Origin: Bremerella sp. P1
GTDB lineage: Bacteria > Planctomycetota > Planctomycetia > Pirellulales > Pirellulaceae
NCBI RefSeq assembly: GCF_028748185.1
Contig: NZ_CP118164.1
Location: 6,039,814-6,103,813, forward strand
Direction: 5' to 3'
DNA length: 64,000 nt
A program made the position numbers and the translations under genes. The notes under the pieces are model-generated. The model was not told the DNA's origin. It saw only the letters and a list, made by a program, of their open reading frames with translations, and made no database searches. Of the stretch, positions 10,301 through 18,189 are shown in pieces; position 1 is the first letter of the stretch, and each line of letters begins with the position of its first letter.

Positions 10301-10415
10301 AAAAGACTGCTGCAACGTCAGTAGGTATGGCGAAAGTGTTTTCGGCTCGCGCGGACGCGAGCAGAGATGCAGCAATGACAAGTGCGAAGAATCGTAGCGA
10401 TAGGTTGCGTATCAC
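7377..10415 (-). CDS. DUF1592/DUF1588/DUF1585 planctomycete cytochrome protein
   Basis: Large exported protein, 1012 residues. The open frame begins at TTG 10448, but GTG 10415 preceded by GAGG gives an ideal signal peptide (FFALVIAASLLASARA) and is preferred. A first c-type haem motif C-L-D-C-H lies at about residues 42-46 (PSCyt1-type domain), followed by DUF1587/DUF1595-like and DUF1592 regions. The DUF1588 domain carries a second haem-type motif, C-W-K-C-H-Q-H-M-N-P at about 859-868, and the tail HAFRYFMGRNE to the end is DUF1585. The gene overlaps nothing but is directly followed by DUF1552, the usual partner. Its leader contains the inverted-repeat array at 10500-10657. A surface redox or polymer-processing role is often suggested for such pairs; no function is proven. 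Confidence 0.88.
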   Translation of the reverse strand: MIRNLSLRFFALVIAASLLASARAENTFAIPTDVAAVFSQSCLDCHSDDSAEGDVRLDAISTLDLDARLDLLNRVQEQLFLGRMPPEDAEQPTSASRTHLAAWVSQELETYDASKLKLKMQKPEYGNYVDHDKLFSGEFKDMPGFTYDRRWLMSEYIFNAKFQRILQGNARAKRYGQTVSVFGSHKFRDLSLTNPFLLPNRSGVRYYANTDLTGGHLSSMLTNAQNTSEYMTNYLVKRNPKYLPAVTQIMAMEDAHNATLATRREFLENFIDRLCVDVFGNEHHSLLPEFIPVTLNKLESLEEGETYKKAPTHVALKMLTSLEGDDTVYQALLNPEHENKTDDEFRKLCERTWFYFGDHERDIQGRMTILRDYMPEIRENLEKNRRKFKPLVYKPLTDDEMKELQSSVRKHRKPGDHYADIIDKCIAQWEQDFVAERIEAGPPSKELLHQLVDELSLQILERSPDSAESEEYVALAESYIDKLGNLKAIQKLIQTMMLSSEFSYRQEFGRGMPDEHGRRMLSPRDASYAIAYALTDQSPDEQLVEAAKSGKLNTIEDYRREVTRILNQRDVYYLIDPILEDKNYPDNTTNMAIRKLRFFREFFGYPTAITIFKDEKRFGGDRLENATARLLNETDRLVEHILERDQHVFEELLTTEEFYVYHDGDNERMQAASDRIKSIYNHFKDLDWQNFDKEDLLDHRDFLKEVKMRSVDPDNLEARNRQGNTIQLFKKSMTTITARLDKGQQEAAPYDLYRGYGNDFMRGYNVAKFFNFSLDNWDYQTQQPAKVANRSGLLTHPAWLIAHAQNTETDPVIRGKWVREKLLAGTIPDVPITVDAAVPEDHHRTLRNRLASVTEVTYCWKCHQHMNPLGYAFEAYDDFGRFRQEESLEHPDNLVQKGPEQRGDHLVDTRDTYKTLPVDSSGYLEGTGDDSLDGEVRDAIELTKRLAKSQRVRQSIIRHAFRYFMGRNETLSDSKTLIDAEQAYIDNNGSFDAVIISLLTSDSFVYRKAIED

Positions 10416-10499
10416 TTGAACCTCATTCTGCAAGGTGGCGGCTTTCAAGCCAATGAAGTGTTGCGGGCGGTCGTATGGTGGGGCGTAGGGTAGGGTAAA

Positions 10500-10657
10500 T
10501 TCTCTCGGAGCGATGGGCCTATTCGAGAGAAGCGTTTAAGGCTTTCCATTGTGTTTTGCCTTAAACGCATTGGTCAGCAATCGCTAGGGATCATACACCC
10601 CTGGCGATTTCGTCGTCGTCCTTTGCCATGGGGCACTACGTAGCTGCTGGCAAAGGA
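10500..10657. ncRNA. Four consecutive inverted repeats, candidate structured RNA or terminator array
   Basis: Four separate hairpin-forming inverted repeats sit side by side between the SASA gene (stop 10666) and the cytochrome gene (start 10415). H1: 10500-10507 with 10524-10531 (8 bp perfect). H2: 10532-10542 with 10558-10568 (11 bp perfect, abutting H1). H3: 10579-10589 with 10599-10609 (11 bp, one mismatch). H4: 10619-10628 with 10648-10657 (10 bp perfect). Loops are 9-19 bases. The stem sequences are unrelated to each other, so this is not a simple repeat family. No T-run follows any stem on either strand, so ordinary intrinsic termination is not obvious. Both flanking genes run leftward. 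It could be a leader RNA, a structured 3' UTR or a small RNA. Confidence 0.45.
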
Positions 10658-10665
10658 TTAGCGAA

Positions 10666-11742
10666 TTAATATTTGTTCTTCATTAGTTCAACCATCGCAG
10701 CTCCCATCGCTTCGCCCACGTTCATGTAGGTCTCTGCGTTACCTCCGTAATGGCCATTCGAGGCACCTCCTTGAGATAGGGGATGGGTATAGACGGTTGC
10801 CACATCGCCTTTGAATTCGGGGTGCTTGCTCGGGTCGCTGATGGCTAGTTGTGCTTCAATGATGTCCTTCTCGGTACCTGAAGCATCCTCCTTTTCCGTT
10901 TGGCCTAGCGTGGCGCAAACGAACTTGGCACGTGGTGCGTCAAATTCTTTTCGCAGATGTTTGATCAGGTTCACCAGGTTCTCTTCATACTTCTGAGAAT
11001 GGCCTGAGTTATAACGATCCTTGTCGCCTTGCCACCAAAAGAAGCCTGCAACCTCGTAACCTTGGGCGCCGGGATAGTACTTATCGAGTTCGCTCAATAC
11101 TTGCTTGGCACGAGCGATGTCGCCGTCGTATTGGACGCCAGCCTTCCAGCCGATAGGTTTAGGCTCGGTGCCTTTTTCCCAACGAAGAGGCGACTGTCCG
11201 TAACCCGCATAGACATAGGTCTTGCCGTCCTTAGGGTCCGTGAATTCGTAAGATTGTGAGCCTGGCGGAAGAAGGTCCCAGCCAAGGGACCGGTTACCAA
11301 TTGCGCTCTTGAGGATCAGTACTGGCTCATCGTGGAATTGGCCCATGTGCTCGCCGATGCCGATTTCGACGCCGACCTTACCGCCGGCAACCTTTAGCCA
11401 GTCGTTCTTCCGTACTTGTGTTTTGCCTGGACCACCACTGCCCATCACAGCCACATTGCGTACATCTTTACGTTCTGTCCAATTGCCCGCGGAATCAACA
11501 AGGTAGGGATAGAGTCCCTTGCTCTTAACTGCATGCTCGAGCGTGCCTTCCTTATCCCCAGCAACCTTGCCCATTTCAAGCATGTTTGACTGCCCCATCA
11601 AGATATAGACCTTCACGGGCTTGGTCATATCCGCAGGCTTACCGTCGGGGGCCTGAATCTTGTCAGCAGCGTCAACCGCAAAGGGCAACAACGCGACGGT
11701 CAGAATAGTCAGAAGTAATCGGTTTATCGGTTGAAATGGCAT
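10666..11742 (-). CDS. SASA/SGNH-type acetylesterase
   Basis: Predicted secreted carbohydrate esterase of the sialate O-acetylesterase (SASA) family, 358 residues. The frame runs up to 11850 but ATG 11742 starts a proper signal peptide (LLLTILTVALLPFAVDAAD). The nucleophile block is LMGQSNM with Ser52; FFWWQGDKDRYN is the second SGNH block (W-Q-G-D), and GHYGGNAETYMNVG near the end holds the likely catalytic His. It is shorter than the SASA protein at 4117 and lacks that protein's N-terminal beta domain, so the two are different subfamilies. A XylR/AraC-type regulator is divergently transcribed 137 bp away and is the natural candidate to control it. Confidence 0.78.
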   Translation of the reverse strand: MPFQPINRLLLTILTVALLPFAVDAADKIQAPDGKPADMTKPVKVYILMGQSNMLEMGKVAGDKEGTLEHAVKSKGLYPYLVDSAGNWTERKDVRNVAVMGSGGPGKTQVRKNDWLKVAGGKVGVEIGIGEHMGQFHDEPVLILKSAIGNRSLGWDLLPPGSQSYEFTDPKDGKTYVYAGYGQSPLRWEKGTEPKPIGWKAGVQYDGDIARAKQVLSELDKYYPGAQGYEVAGFFWWQGDKDRYNSGHSQKYEENLVNLIKHLRKEFDAPRAKFVCATLGQTEKEDASGTEKDIIEAQLAISDPSKHPEFKGDVATVYTHPLSQGGASNGHYGGNAETYMNVGEAMGAAMVELMKNKY

Positions 11743-11841
11743 GTATTTGTTACCTAGAGGAGAGTTAAGAAGTTGCTCGAACTGGTTTGTCTCCCAACGA
11801 AAACGGACATATAGTAAATGTAAATGAAAGAATGCTGTAAT

Positions 11842-11870
11842 TCGCGACAATCTCTATAGTACTTGCGACA
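11842..11870. promoter_or_regulatory. Direct repeat, candidate XylR-type operator
   Basis: Two near-identical octamers, TCGCGACA at 11842-11849 and TTGCGACA at 11863-11870, lie in direct orientation with starts 21 bp apart, two turns of the helix. They sit immediately upstream of the AraC/XylR-type regulator (ATG 11880) in the intergenic region shared with the divergent acetylesterase. AraC-family dimers commonly bind such direct repeats. The assignment to this regulator is inference from position. Confidence 0.4.
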
Positions 11871-11879
11871 GGCGGTCGA

Positions 11880-13076
11880 ATGGCAAACGGCGTAACATTC
11901 CGGGTGGCTGTATTCCTGGAGATCGAATGGCCACTCAAACGCCACGTCGACATCTTTGCCGGCATCCAGCGGTACGCGCAGCAGCACAGTTGGGAATCGA
12001 TGGTCGATGAGGTCGTTATCGATAAACTTCCGCAGCGAAGGACGAAGTCGCTGGCGTATCACGGAATTATCGGCCGGATAACGAAACCATTGGCCGAGCA
12101 TGCAGTTCGTCTGGGGCTCCCGGTGGTAAACGTCTGGTGGAGTTCCCCTGCACGTGAGCTTTTGCCTGGGGTGTTTCCAGACTTCGAGGCCGCCGGGCAT
12201 CTTCAAGCGGAACATCTTCTGACCCGTGGGCTACGAAATTTTGGGACGATCACCAACCGCGGCGACCAAGGTCAGGAACTTCAAATGAAGGAATTCCGTT
12301 GTGTCGTCGAAGAGGCGGGATGTACCTGTAAGACCGCCAACGTGGCGCTTCATGCTTTGAAGCGAGCAAATTGGCGAGCGACCGAACAAGCGATCACTAC
12401 TTGGATGGACAAACTAAAGCCACCGTTCGGCTTGTATGTTGGTGATGAAATGATCGGAAGATTGGTCGCGCAACTATGCAGCGACCGTGGTTGGCACGTG
12501 CCACGGGATGTTGCTATCACAACCGGTCAAAACACGGAAATCATCTGCGCACATCCGCGTCCGTCACTCACGAGTGTCGAACTGAACTTCAACCGCATCG
12601 GTTACGAGGCCGCGCAAATGCTCGACCGCTTGATGAAAGGGAAGGATACGGAACGCCCAGGAGACCACGAGGCAAAGCCAACGCATCTTCTCATTCCTCC
12701 ACAGGCGTTGGTCGTACGAGAATCTACAGACTTCTTTGCTGTTGATGATAGGTTGGTCGCCTCGGCGCTTGAGTACATCGCGGCGAATAGTCATCGGCCC
12801 ATTACCCCTGAGAAAGTTGCCCAAGTGTTGACGACCGAGCTGCGGACACTTCAGCGACGATTTCGTGCGCACCTTGATCGTTCAATAGCCGCCGAAATTC
12901 GCCGTGTTCGCATCGAGAGGGCAAAGCGGGAGTTGGCCCAGACGGATGCATCCATTAAGGCAATCGCTCGCAGTGTTGGCTTTGGTGCCACAATGCAGAT
13001 GTATCAGGTATTCGCTCGCGAAGTCGGTATTCCACCCTCCGAGTATCGCAAACAGCAGAGACCGAACAACTCTTAG
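11880..13076 (+). CDS. XylR-like AraC-family transcriptional regulator
   Basis: DNA-binding regulator of 398 residues. The N-terminal two thirds (about 1-280) looks like a periplasmic-binding-protein-like sugar-sensing domain, starting FRVAVFLEIEWPLKRHVDIF and including FPDFEAAGHLQAEHLL and GLYVGDEMIGRLVAQLC. The C-terminal about 100 residues form an AraC-type double helix-turn-helix with RTLQRRFRAHL and SVGFGATMQMYQVFAREVG-type signatures. This is the XylR architecture, in which a sugar or sugar derivative switches the regulator. It is cytoplasmic with no signal peptide. The divergent neighbour is an SGNH acetylesterase and a 21-bp-spaced direct repeat lies just upstream, so control of that gene and autoregulation are likely. 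Ligand unknown. Confidence 0.88.
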   Translation: MANGVTFRVAVFLEIEWPLKRHVDIFAGIQRYAQQHSWESMVDEVVIDKLPQRRTKSLAYHGIIGRITKPLAEHAVRLGLPVVNVWWSSPARELLPGVFPDFEAAGHLQAEHLLTRGLRNFGTITNRGDQGQELQMKEFRCVVEEAGCTCKTANVALHALKRANWRATEQAITTWMDKLKPPFGLYVGDEMIGRLVAQLCSDRGWHVPRDVAITTGQNTEIICAHPRPSLTSVELNFNRIGYEAAQMLDRLMKGKDTERPGDHEAKPTHLLIPPQALVVRESTDFFAVDDRLVASALEYIAANSHRPITPEKVAQVLTTELRTLQRRFRAHLDRSIAAEIRRVRIERAKRELAQTDASIKAIARSVGFGATMQMYQVFAREVGIPPSEYRKQQRPNNS

Positions 13077-13247
13077 CCAGGTAGGAAAGAGTCATCTGCT
13101 TCGTTGTTGACGTCATCACCAAATTCCCCAATGACGGCAACTCATTGCAATGGGCAATCAACGTCGCGTAAAATCCCTCGTGTAATTGGCGGCTCCTGCG
13201 ATCCGCATGGAGATCGCTGTTTAGCAATCGAAAGGCGACAAGATTTG

Positions 13248-14066
13248 ATGATACGCTGTAAGTTGTGGCCTTTGGCCTTCTGCCTCTCTATCGGGTTGAT
13301 CAGTTGTCCGGCTGTTCAAGGTGAACCAACCAATGCCAAGGAAGCTGCCGCAAAGAAGGCAGAGGAAGATCAAAAGCTTGAGCAACAGTATCAAACATTG
13401 ATCAAGATGCTCTCACCCGCTGAGCAAGCCTGGGAACGTACACTTCAGGAGAACCTGGGCAACTTCTACCTCCCGATCCACAAGCGGCAAAAGGTTGCCG
13501 GCCAGTCTAACGCCTGGGATTTTGTCGAAGACGATCCCCAACTTCCTCGCGTGCTGTTGATCGGCGATTCCGTTTCTCGTGGTTACACGCAAAGCGTCCG
13601 CAAACATTTGGCAGGCAAAGCGAATGTCCATCGAGCCCCCGCGAACTGTGGTCCGACATCACTCGGGCTGAGAAAAATTGACGTTTGGCTGGGTGATGGC
13701 AATTGGGACGTCATCCACTTCAATTTTGGAATCCATGATCGGAACACTCCCATCGTGGAGTACCGACAACGATTGGAGCAACTTGTCGAGCGTATGCAGC
13801 AGACTGGTGCTAAACTTGTCTGGGCGTCAACGACCCCGATTCCGGACGATGCTGCCAAGAAACAGGCTTCCGAATCGATCGTACAACGCAACAAGGCAGC
13901 CGCTGAGATCATGGCGAAGCATGACGTAGCAACGGACGACCTGTTCTTCGTAGTCACGCCTCATCTCGACAAGATGCAGAATCCAGACGATGTCCATTTT
14001 AATGCCACGGGGTACGATTTCCTCGGTCAGAACGTCGCCGACGCGATTGCTAAGGCACTGAAGTAG
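13248..14066 (+). CDS. Secreted SGNH/GDSL hydrolase
   Basis: Predicted exported esterase, 272 residues from ATG 13248. The frame extends to 13104 but this ATG starts the signal peptide (WPLAFCLSIGLISCPAVQG). After an Ala/Lys/Glu-rich stretch, block I is LLIGDSVSRG with the nucleophile Ser108; HFNFGIHD corresponds to block III and DDVHFNATGYDFLG near the C-terminus to block V with the catalytic Asp and His. The size and the GDS-VSRGY start resemble planctomycete SGNH proteins found with sulfatases and sialidase-like genes. It is 22 bp upstream of the BNR-repeat gene at 14089, so the two are likely co-transcribed, and it may remove acetyl groups from the glycan that protein recognises. Confidence 0.82.
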   Translation: MIRCKLWPLAFCLSIGLISCPAVQGEPTNAKEAAAKKAEEDQKLEQQYQTLIKMLSPAEQAWERTLQENLGNFYLPIHKRQKVAGQSNAWDFVEDDPQLPRVLLIGDSVSRGYTQSVRKHLAGKANVHRAPANCGPTSLGLRKIDVWLGDGNWDVIHFNFGIHDRNTPIVEYRQRLEQLVERMQQTGAKLVWASTTPIPDDAAKKQASESIVQRNKAAAEIMAKHDVATDDLFFVVTPHLDKMQNPDDVHFNATGYDFLGQNVADAIAKALK

Positions 14067-14088
14067 ATATTCTCCTCCGGCAAGTGTT

Positions 14089-15303
14089 ATGAAAAATCTC
14101 GCTGTGTTATTGTTCGCATTGCTTATCCCTCAGATATTGCTCGGGGCAGACAATGATGGGCCGTTTCCGCTTTGGGATGAGAAAGAGCCGTTGCCGGTGG
14201 TCAAGGACATTCAGGAACTGCCTGAAGTCACTTTCCATGTGATCAAGAAGTGGGATCAAAAACAGGACGGCTATACGTTTCTCCATGGTGTGGGGCTAGG
14301 CTGGCACAAGGGGAAGCTCTTCGCTTCGATTGGCCATAATAAGGGTGCCGAGAACACCGTGACTGAGGAAGCGCAGTATTGCGTAAGCGGTGACGATGGA
14401 CAAACCTGGAGCGAACTTCAGGTTATTGACGGTGGTGATGAAGCTGATCTTGCCGTAAGTCACGGCGTGTTTCTCTCGCACAATGGGAAACTGTGGGCAT
14501 TTCACGGGGCTTACTACAAGAAGATGCAGCGGATACACACCCGTGCCTATTCGCTTGATGAAGATACCGACGAGTGGATCAAGCACGGCGTTGTGATTCA
14601 AAACGGCTTTTGGCCGATGAATCAGCCGATTCAACTGGCTGATGGAAACTGGATTATGCCAGGGGTTTTGGCTGGACCTTACGACAATAGCAAGGTCTTT
14701 CCAGCAGCGGTTGCCATCAGTCACGGTGACGACTTCACGGACTGGGACTGTGTTGAGATTCCCACCGCCGACGGTATTGGCCGGATGTGGGGCGAGTCTT
14801 CGATCTGGATCGACGGCAAGCGAATTTTCAACATTGCGCGATACGGCGGTAAGGCTGCGGCATTGGTTGCCGTGAGTGACGACTATGGTCGTACATGGAC
14901 AGACTCACAGGCCAGTAACCTGCCTATGGCCACGTCGAAACCGGCAAGTGGAACGCTTAGCACAGGACCGCGATACTTGATTTGCACGACCGCGCGAAAC
15001 AATGGAGGTAAGCGAACGCCCCTGACGATTGCCGTCACACGTCCCGGCGAAAATGAGTTTTCCCAGGTATTCGTGATCCGACGATCTCTCCATAAAGATC
15101 AGCCGGGGGAATCGGCACAGAATCTCAGCTTGGCATATCCTTGTGCTGTCGAGCACGAAGGGTATCTCTACGTCGGGTATTCCAACAATGGTGGCCGTCG
15201 CGGCAATCTTAATAGCGCGGAATTGGCAGTCATTCCAATTCAGTCGCTACAGCCTGCTGAACTGCAAAACACTAATCTGAAACGCCTGCCCACGAAGAAT
15301 TGA
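14089..15303 (+). CDS. BNR-repeat sialidase-like protein
   Basis: Exported six-bladed-propeller protein of the sialidase superfamily, 404 residues from ATG 14089, with a short signal peptide (LAVLLFALLIPQILLGAD). Two Asp-box motifs of the S-x-D-x-G-x-T-W type are visible: SGDDGQTW near residue 103 and SDDYGRTW near 263. No full set of sialidase catalytic Arg/Tyr/Glu residues could be assigned by eye, so it may be a glycoside hydrolase, a lyase or a binding protein. It follows the SGNH hydrolase gene by 22 bp and a strong hairpin lies right after its stop, so these two genes probably form the transcription unit. Confidence 0.75.
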   Translation: MKNLAVLLFALLIPQILLGADNDGPFPLWDEKEPLPVVKDIQELPEVTFHVIKKWDQKQDGYTFLHGVGLGWHKGKLFASIGHNKGAENTVTEEAQYCVSGDDGQTWSELQVIDGGDEADLAVSHGVFLSHNGKLWAFHGAYYKKMQRIHTRAYSLDEDTDEWIKHGVVIQNGFWPMNQPIQLADGNWIMPGVLAGPYDNSKVFPAAVAISHGDDFTDWDCVEIPTADGIGRMWGESSIWIDGKRIFNIARYGGKAAALVAVSDDYGRTWTDSQASNLPMATSKPASGTLSTGPRYLICTTARNNGGKRTPLTIAVTRPGENEFSQVFVIRRSLHKDQPGESAQNLSLAYPCAVEHEGYLYVGYSNNGGRRGNLNSAELAVIPIQSLQPAELQNTNLKRLPTKN

Positions 15304-15352
15304 CGCTTGCCGCAGCGAACCCTTTTCGTTCGTAGAGGACAACAGGCAAGCG
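15304..15352 (+). terminator. Hairpin after the sialidase-like gene
   Basis: A perfect 8-bp inverted repeat, CGCTTGCC at 15304-15311 and GGCAAGCG at 15345-15352, begins right after the TGA of the sialidase-like gene. A smaller nested repeat CGAAC/GTTCG lies in its loop. There is no strong T-run, so factor-independent termination is uncertain, but position and stem fit a transcript 3' end. Confidence 0.4.
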
Positions 15353-15488
15353 GGAATCTGGAGGAAATGCTGGTGGTCCTGGGGAGCAATGCCCTTAGCC
15401 AAACTACACGCTGTCGGCTGGTAATTTTGGATTCAGGAAAATTCGCTTCGCCTTGATGGTCGATTTCTTGTATCATCGGTGAACAGCG

Positions 15489-15508
15489 GTGATATCAGTT
15501 GATATCAC
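15489..15508. promoter_or_regulatory. 20-bp dyad upstream of cytochrome/DUF1501 operon
   Basis: GTGATATCA at 15489-15497 and TGATATCAC at 15500-15508 form a perfect 9-bp inverted repeat with a 2-base centre, and flanking AACAG / CTGTT extends it imperfectly. It lies about 40 bp before the ATG at 15547. The position and symmetry are those of an operator for a dimeric repressor or activator. No cognate regulator is identified. Confidence 0.45.
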
Positions 15509-15546
15509 TGTTGTCCCACCACCCACCGTCTCTCCCTCGAAATACC

Positions 15547-18189
15547 ATGAGACTCCTCCTCACCCTCCTGGTGCTACACCTTTTCGCCCTGCCAATTTGG
15601 GCTGATGAGAAGTACTACGAACAACATATTAAGCCGCTGCTGGCCACGAAATGTTCTTCGTGTCACGGAGCGCTGAAGCAAGAGTCCGATCTGCGACTTG
15701 ACGCCGGTCAACTAATTCACACCGGCGGAGCGAGTGGCCCGGTTCTTGATTTGGAGCAACCGCCGGAGAGCCTGCTGCTCAGTCGGGTTCAGTCTGCAGA
15801 CCTGGATCTGCGAATGCCACCCGAGGGTCAGGGCGAGCCACTTACCCGAGAGCAGATTGAGGTGTTGACGACCTGGATACGCACTGGGGCGTCATTTCCG
15901 AAGTCAGAAGACATTCCTCCTGATCCTCGGCAGCACTGGGCCTACCAGGTGCCGCGCAAAGCAGAGATACCACAAATCAAGAACGAGATAGGCGAAGTCC
16001 ATCCGATTGATGCGTTTCTGCTCGCCAAGCTTCAGGAGCTTCAGCTTCCTGTCGCACCACACTCGGATCCAGCCACTCTGGTACGAAGGGTCTATCTAGA
16101 TGTGCTTGGTTTGCCGCCGACGGCAGATCAGCAACATCAATTCTTGAGCGATACGTCGCCCGATGGATGGAGCCAGCTCGTCGATGAGCTTCTCGATGAT
16201 CCTGCCTACGGCGAGCGCTGGGGACGGCATTGGATGGACGTTTGGCGCTATAGTGATTGGGACGGGTACAAGAACGAGCTTCGTGGTAGCCAACGACACA
16301 TTTGGCGGTGGCGCGACTGGATCATCGAATCGGTCAACGCTGACAAGCCATACGATCGAATGATAGCGGAGATGCTCGCTGCGGATGAGCTCGCTCCCAC
16401 AGATGATAAAACACTACGAGCCACTGGATTTCTCGCCCGTAACTATCACAAAAGTAACCGCAATATCTGGCTTGATGCCACAGTGGAACATACGGCCAAG
16501 GCATTCCTCGGAATGACAATCGACTGCGCACGCTGCCACGATCATAAGTACGATCCAATCGGGCAACCCGAGTACTACGCAATGCGGGCAGTATTTGAAC
16601 CACATGATGTTCGCACAGAAAGACTGCCTGGCGAGGCCGATCTTCTCAAGCAAGGTTTGGTACGTGCCTACGACGCAAAACTTGAAGAGCCGACCTACCT
16701 GTACATCGCGGGTAACGAGAAGCATCCTGACAAGGAAAACCCCGTTGCGCCTGGCCTTCCTGAGGTGATCGATTTGCCGTATGAACCAGCGCCGGTTGAT
16801 CTCCCCGCCTTGGCTGTCTATCCCAGCTTACGTGATTACGTTGAGAAGGAGCAGTTGGTAGCTGCGACGGCTAAAGTGAAAGCCAGTAAAAATGGCCTCG
16901 CCGAGAGCAAGGACGCGGCCGACAAGCCGTCACACCAACAAGCGGTGGTTGCAGCTGTTGCGGAATTGGAGTCACTGCAAGCTCGTTGGGCAGCCGACCG
17001 GGCCAAGTATGCCGAGAATGTGGAAGCAGCCAAGCAGCAGGAACTTGCCAGGCGGGCTGCTGCGGCCGAAAACAATGCGAAATTGGAGCGAGCGCGACAC
17101 ACGCTGCTCGTCAAGCAAAGAGCGCTTTCTCAAGCCGAGTCGAGCGACCAGGCGGAAGATAAACAGAAGGCAGCGTTGGAAAAAGCTCAGAAAGAAGTCA
17201 ATCAAGCCATCAAGCAGCGCGACGAAGCACAAGGTTTGGTTCAGGATACCGATACCACGAAATATTCGTCAGTGGGTACCGCCTATCCTGCCAAGAGTAC
17301 CGGCAGGCGTTCCGCCCTGGCTGGCTGGATAACGGATCGCCGCAACCCGCTTACCGCACGTGTGGCCGTGAATCAAATTTGGATGCGTCACTTTGGTGAA
17401 CCGCTAGTGGCGAATGTATTCGACTTCGGCCTCCGCTCGCCAGAGCCGGAGCATGTTGAACTACTCGATTGGTTGGCAGTCGATTTCATGGAACACGATT
17501 GGAGCATGAAGCATCTACATCGATTGATTTTGACCTCGTCAGCCTATCGTCGTGCTTCTAGCATCTCTGGTAAGGACTTCGCGGTCAACTTAGATCAGGA
17601 TCCGGATAACCAGTTCCTCTGGCGGTCAAATGTTCGGCGACTAGATGCTGAGAGCATCCGCGATAGTGTGCTTCACGTCGCAGGCAGCTTGGATCGCACG
17701 CAGGGTGGTCCCGACATTGATTTCAACCAAGGAGAAAAGGTATTTCGTCGCAGCCTCTATTTTCGGCATGCATACGAGAAGCAGATGCAGATGCTTGTCA
17801 CTTTCGATGCCGCCGCGCCAAACGAGTGCTATCGACGATCTCAAAGTATTATCCCGCAGCAGGCGCTTGCCTTGTCGAACAGTTCTTTGGTGGTCGAACA
17901 ATCGCGTCGATTGGCGGAAAAGCTAAGCGAAACCGCTCTGGAGAGCGAGAAGTTCATCCGCTTGGCATTTGAGTCGATTCTATGTCGAGACTGTACCACC
18001 CAGGAGCTTGCTGCGTGCCAAGACTTTCTGGAAAGCCAGGCAGAGCGTCTGAGTCAGCCTGAAGGTTTAACTCCAATCGCTGGTGTGGCAGACGCGAGTG
18101 TGCCCGCTTCCAAAGATTCCGCTCAACGTGCCCGAGAGAACCTCGTGCATGTTCTCTTCAACCACAACGATTTTGTGACAGTCCGATGA
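15547..18189 (+). CDS. PSCyt1-DUF1549-DUF1553 cytochrome protein with coiled-coil insert
   Basis: Exported planctomycete cytochrome-type protein, 880 residues from ATG 15547 (the open frame goes back to 15499; this ATG begins the signal peptide LLLTLLVLHLFALPIWAD). A PSCyt1 haem motif C-S-S-C-H is at 36-40. DUF1549 spans about 150-360 and contains a second haem motif C-A-R-C-H at 327-331. DUF1553 spans about 587-850 (SALAGWITDRRNPLTARVAV). Between them, about 431-563 is Ala/Glu/Lys/Gln-rich with heptad-like spacing, a probable coiled coil. The TGA overlaps the ATG of the DUF1501 gene (ATGA), so the two are translationally coupled partners. It is probably located in the periplasm or envelope. 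Function unproven. Confidence 0.9.
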   Translation: MRLLLTLLVLHLFALPIWADEKYYEQHIKPLLATKCSSCHGALKQESDLRLDAGQLIHTGGASGPVLDLEQPPESLLLSRVQSADLDLRMPPEGQGEPLTREQIEVLTTWIRTGASFPKSEDIPPDPRQHWAYQVPRKAEIPQIKNEIGEVHPIDAFLLAKLQELQLPVAPHSDPATLVRRVYLDVLGLPPTADQQHQFLSDTSPDGWSQLVDELLDDPAYGERWGRHWMDVWRYSDWDGYKNELRGSQRHIWRWRDWIIESVNADKPYDRMIAEMLAADELAPTDDKTLRATGFLARNYHKSNRNIWLDATVEHTAKAFLGMTIDCARCHDHKYDPIGQPEYYAMRAVFEPHDVRTERLPGEADLLKQGLVRAYDAKLEEPTYLYIAGNEKHPDKENPVAPGLPEVIDLPYEPAPVDLPALAVYPSLRDYVEKEQLVAATAKVKASKNGLAESKDAADKPSHQQAVVAAVAELESLQARWAADRAKYAENVEAAKQQELARRAAAAENNAKLERARHTLLVKQRALSQAESSDQAEDKQKAALEKAQKEVNQAIKQRDEAQGLVQDTDTTKYSSVGTAYPAKSTGRRSALAGWITDRRNPLTARVAVNQIWMRHFGEPLVANVFDFGLRSPEPEHVELLDWLAVDFMEHDWSMKHLHRLILTSSAYRRASSISGKDFAVNLDQDPDNQFLWRSNVRRLDAESIRDSVLHVAGSLDRTQGGPDIDFNQGEKVFRRSLYFRHAYEKQMQMLVTFDAAAPNECYRRSQSIIPQQALALSNSSLVVEQSRRLAEKLSETALESEKFIRLAFESILCRDCTTQELAACQDFLESQAERLSQPEGLTPIAGVADASVPASKDSAQRARENLVHVLFNHNDFVTVR

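Noticed and set aside
10500-10657. Simple rho-independent terminator, CRISPR or REP-type repeat for the hairpin array
   Set aside because: No T-run after any stem, stems unrelated in sequence and loops unequal, so none of these standard explanations fits; kept as a candidate structured RNA.
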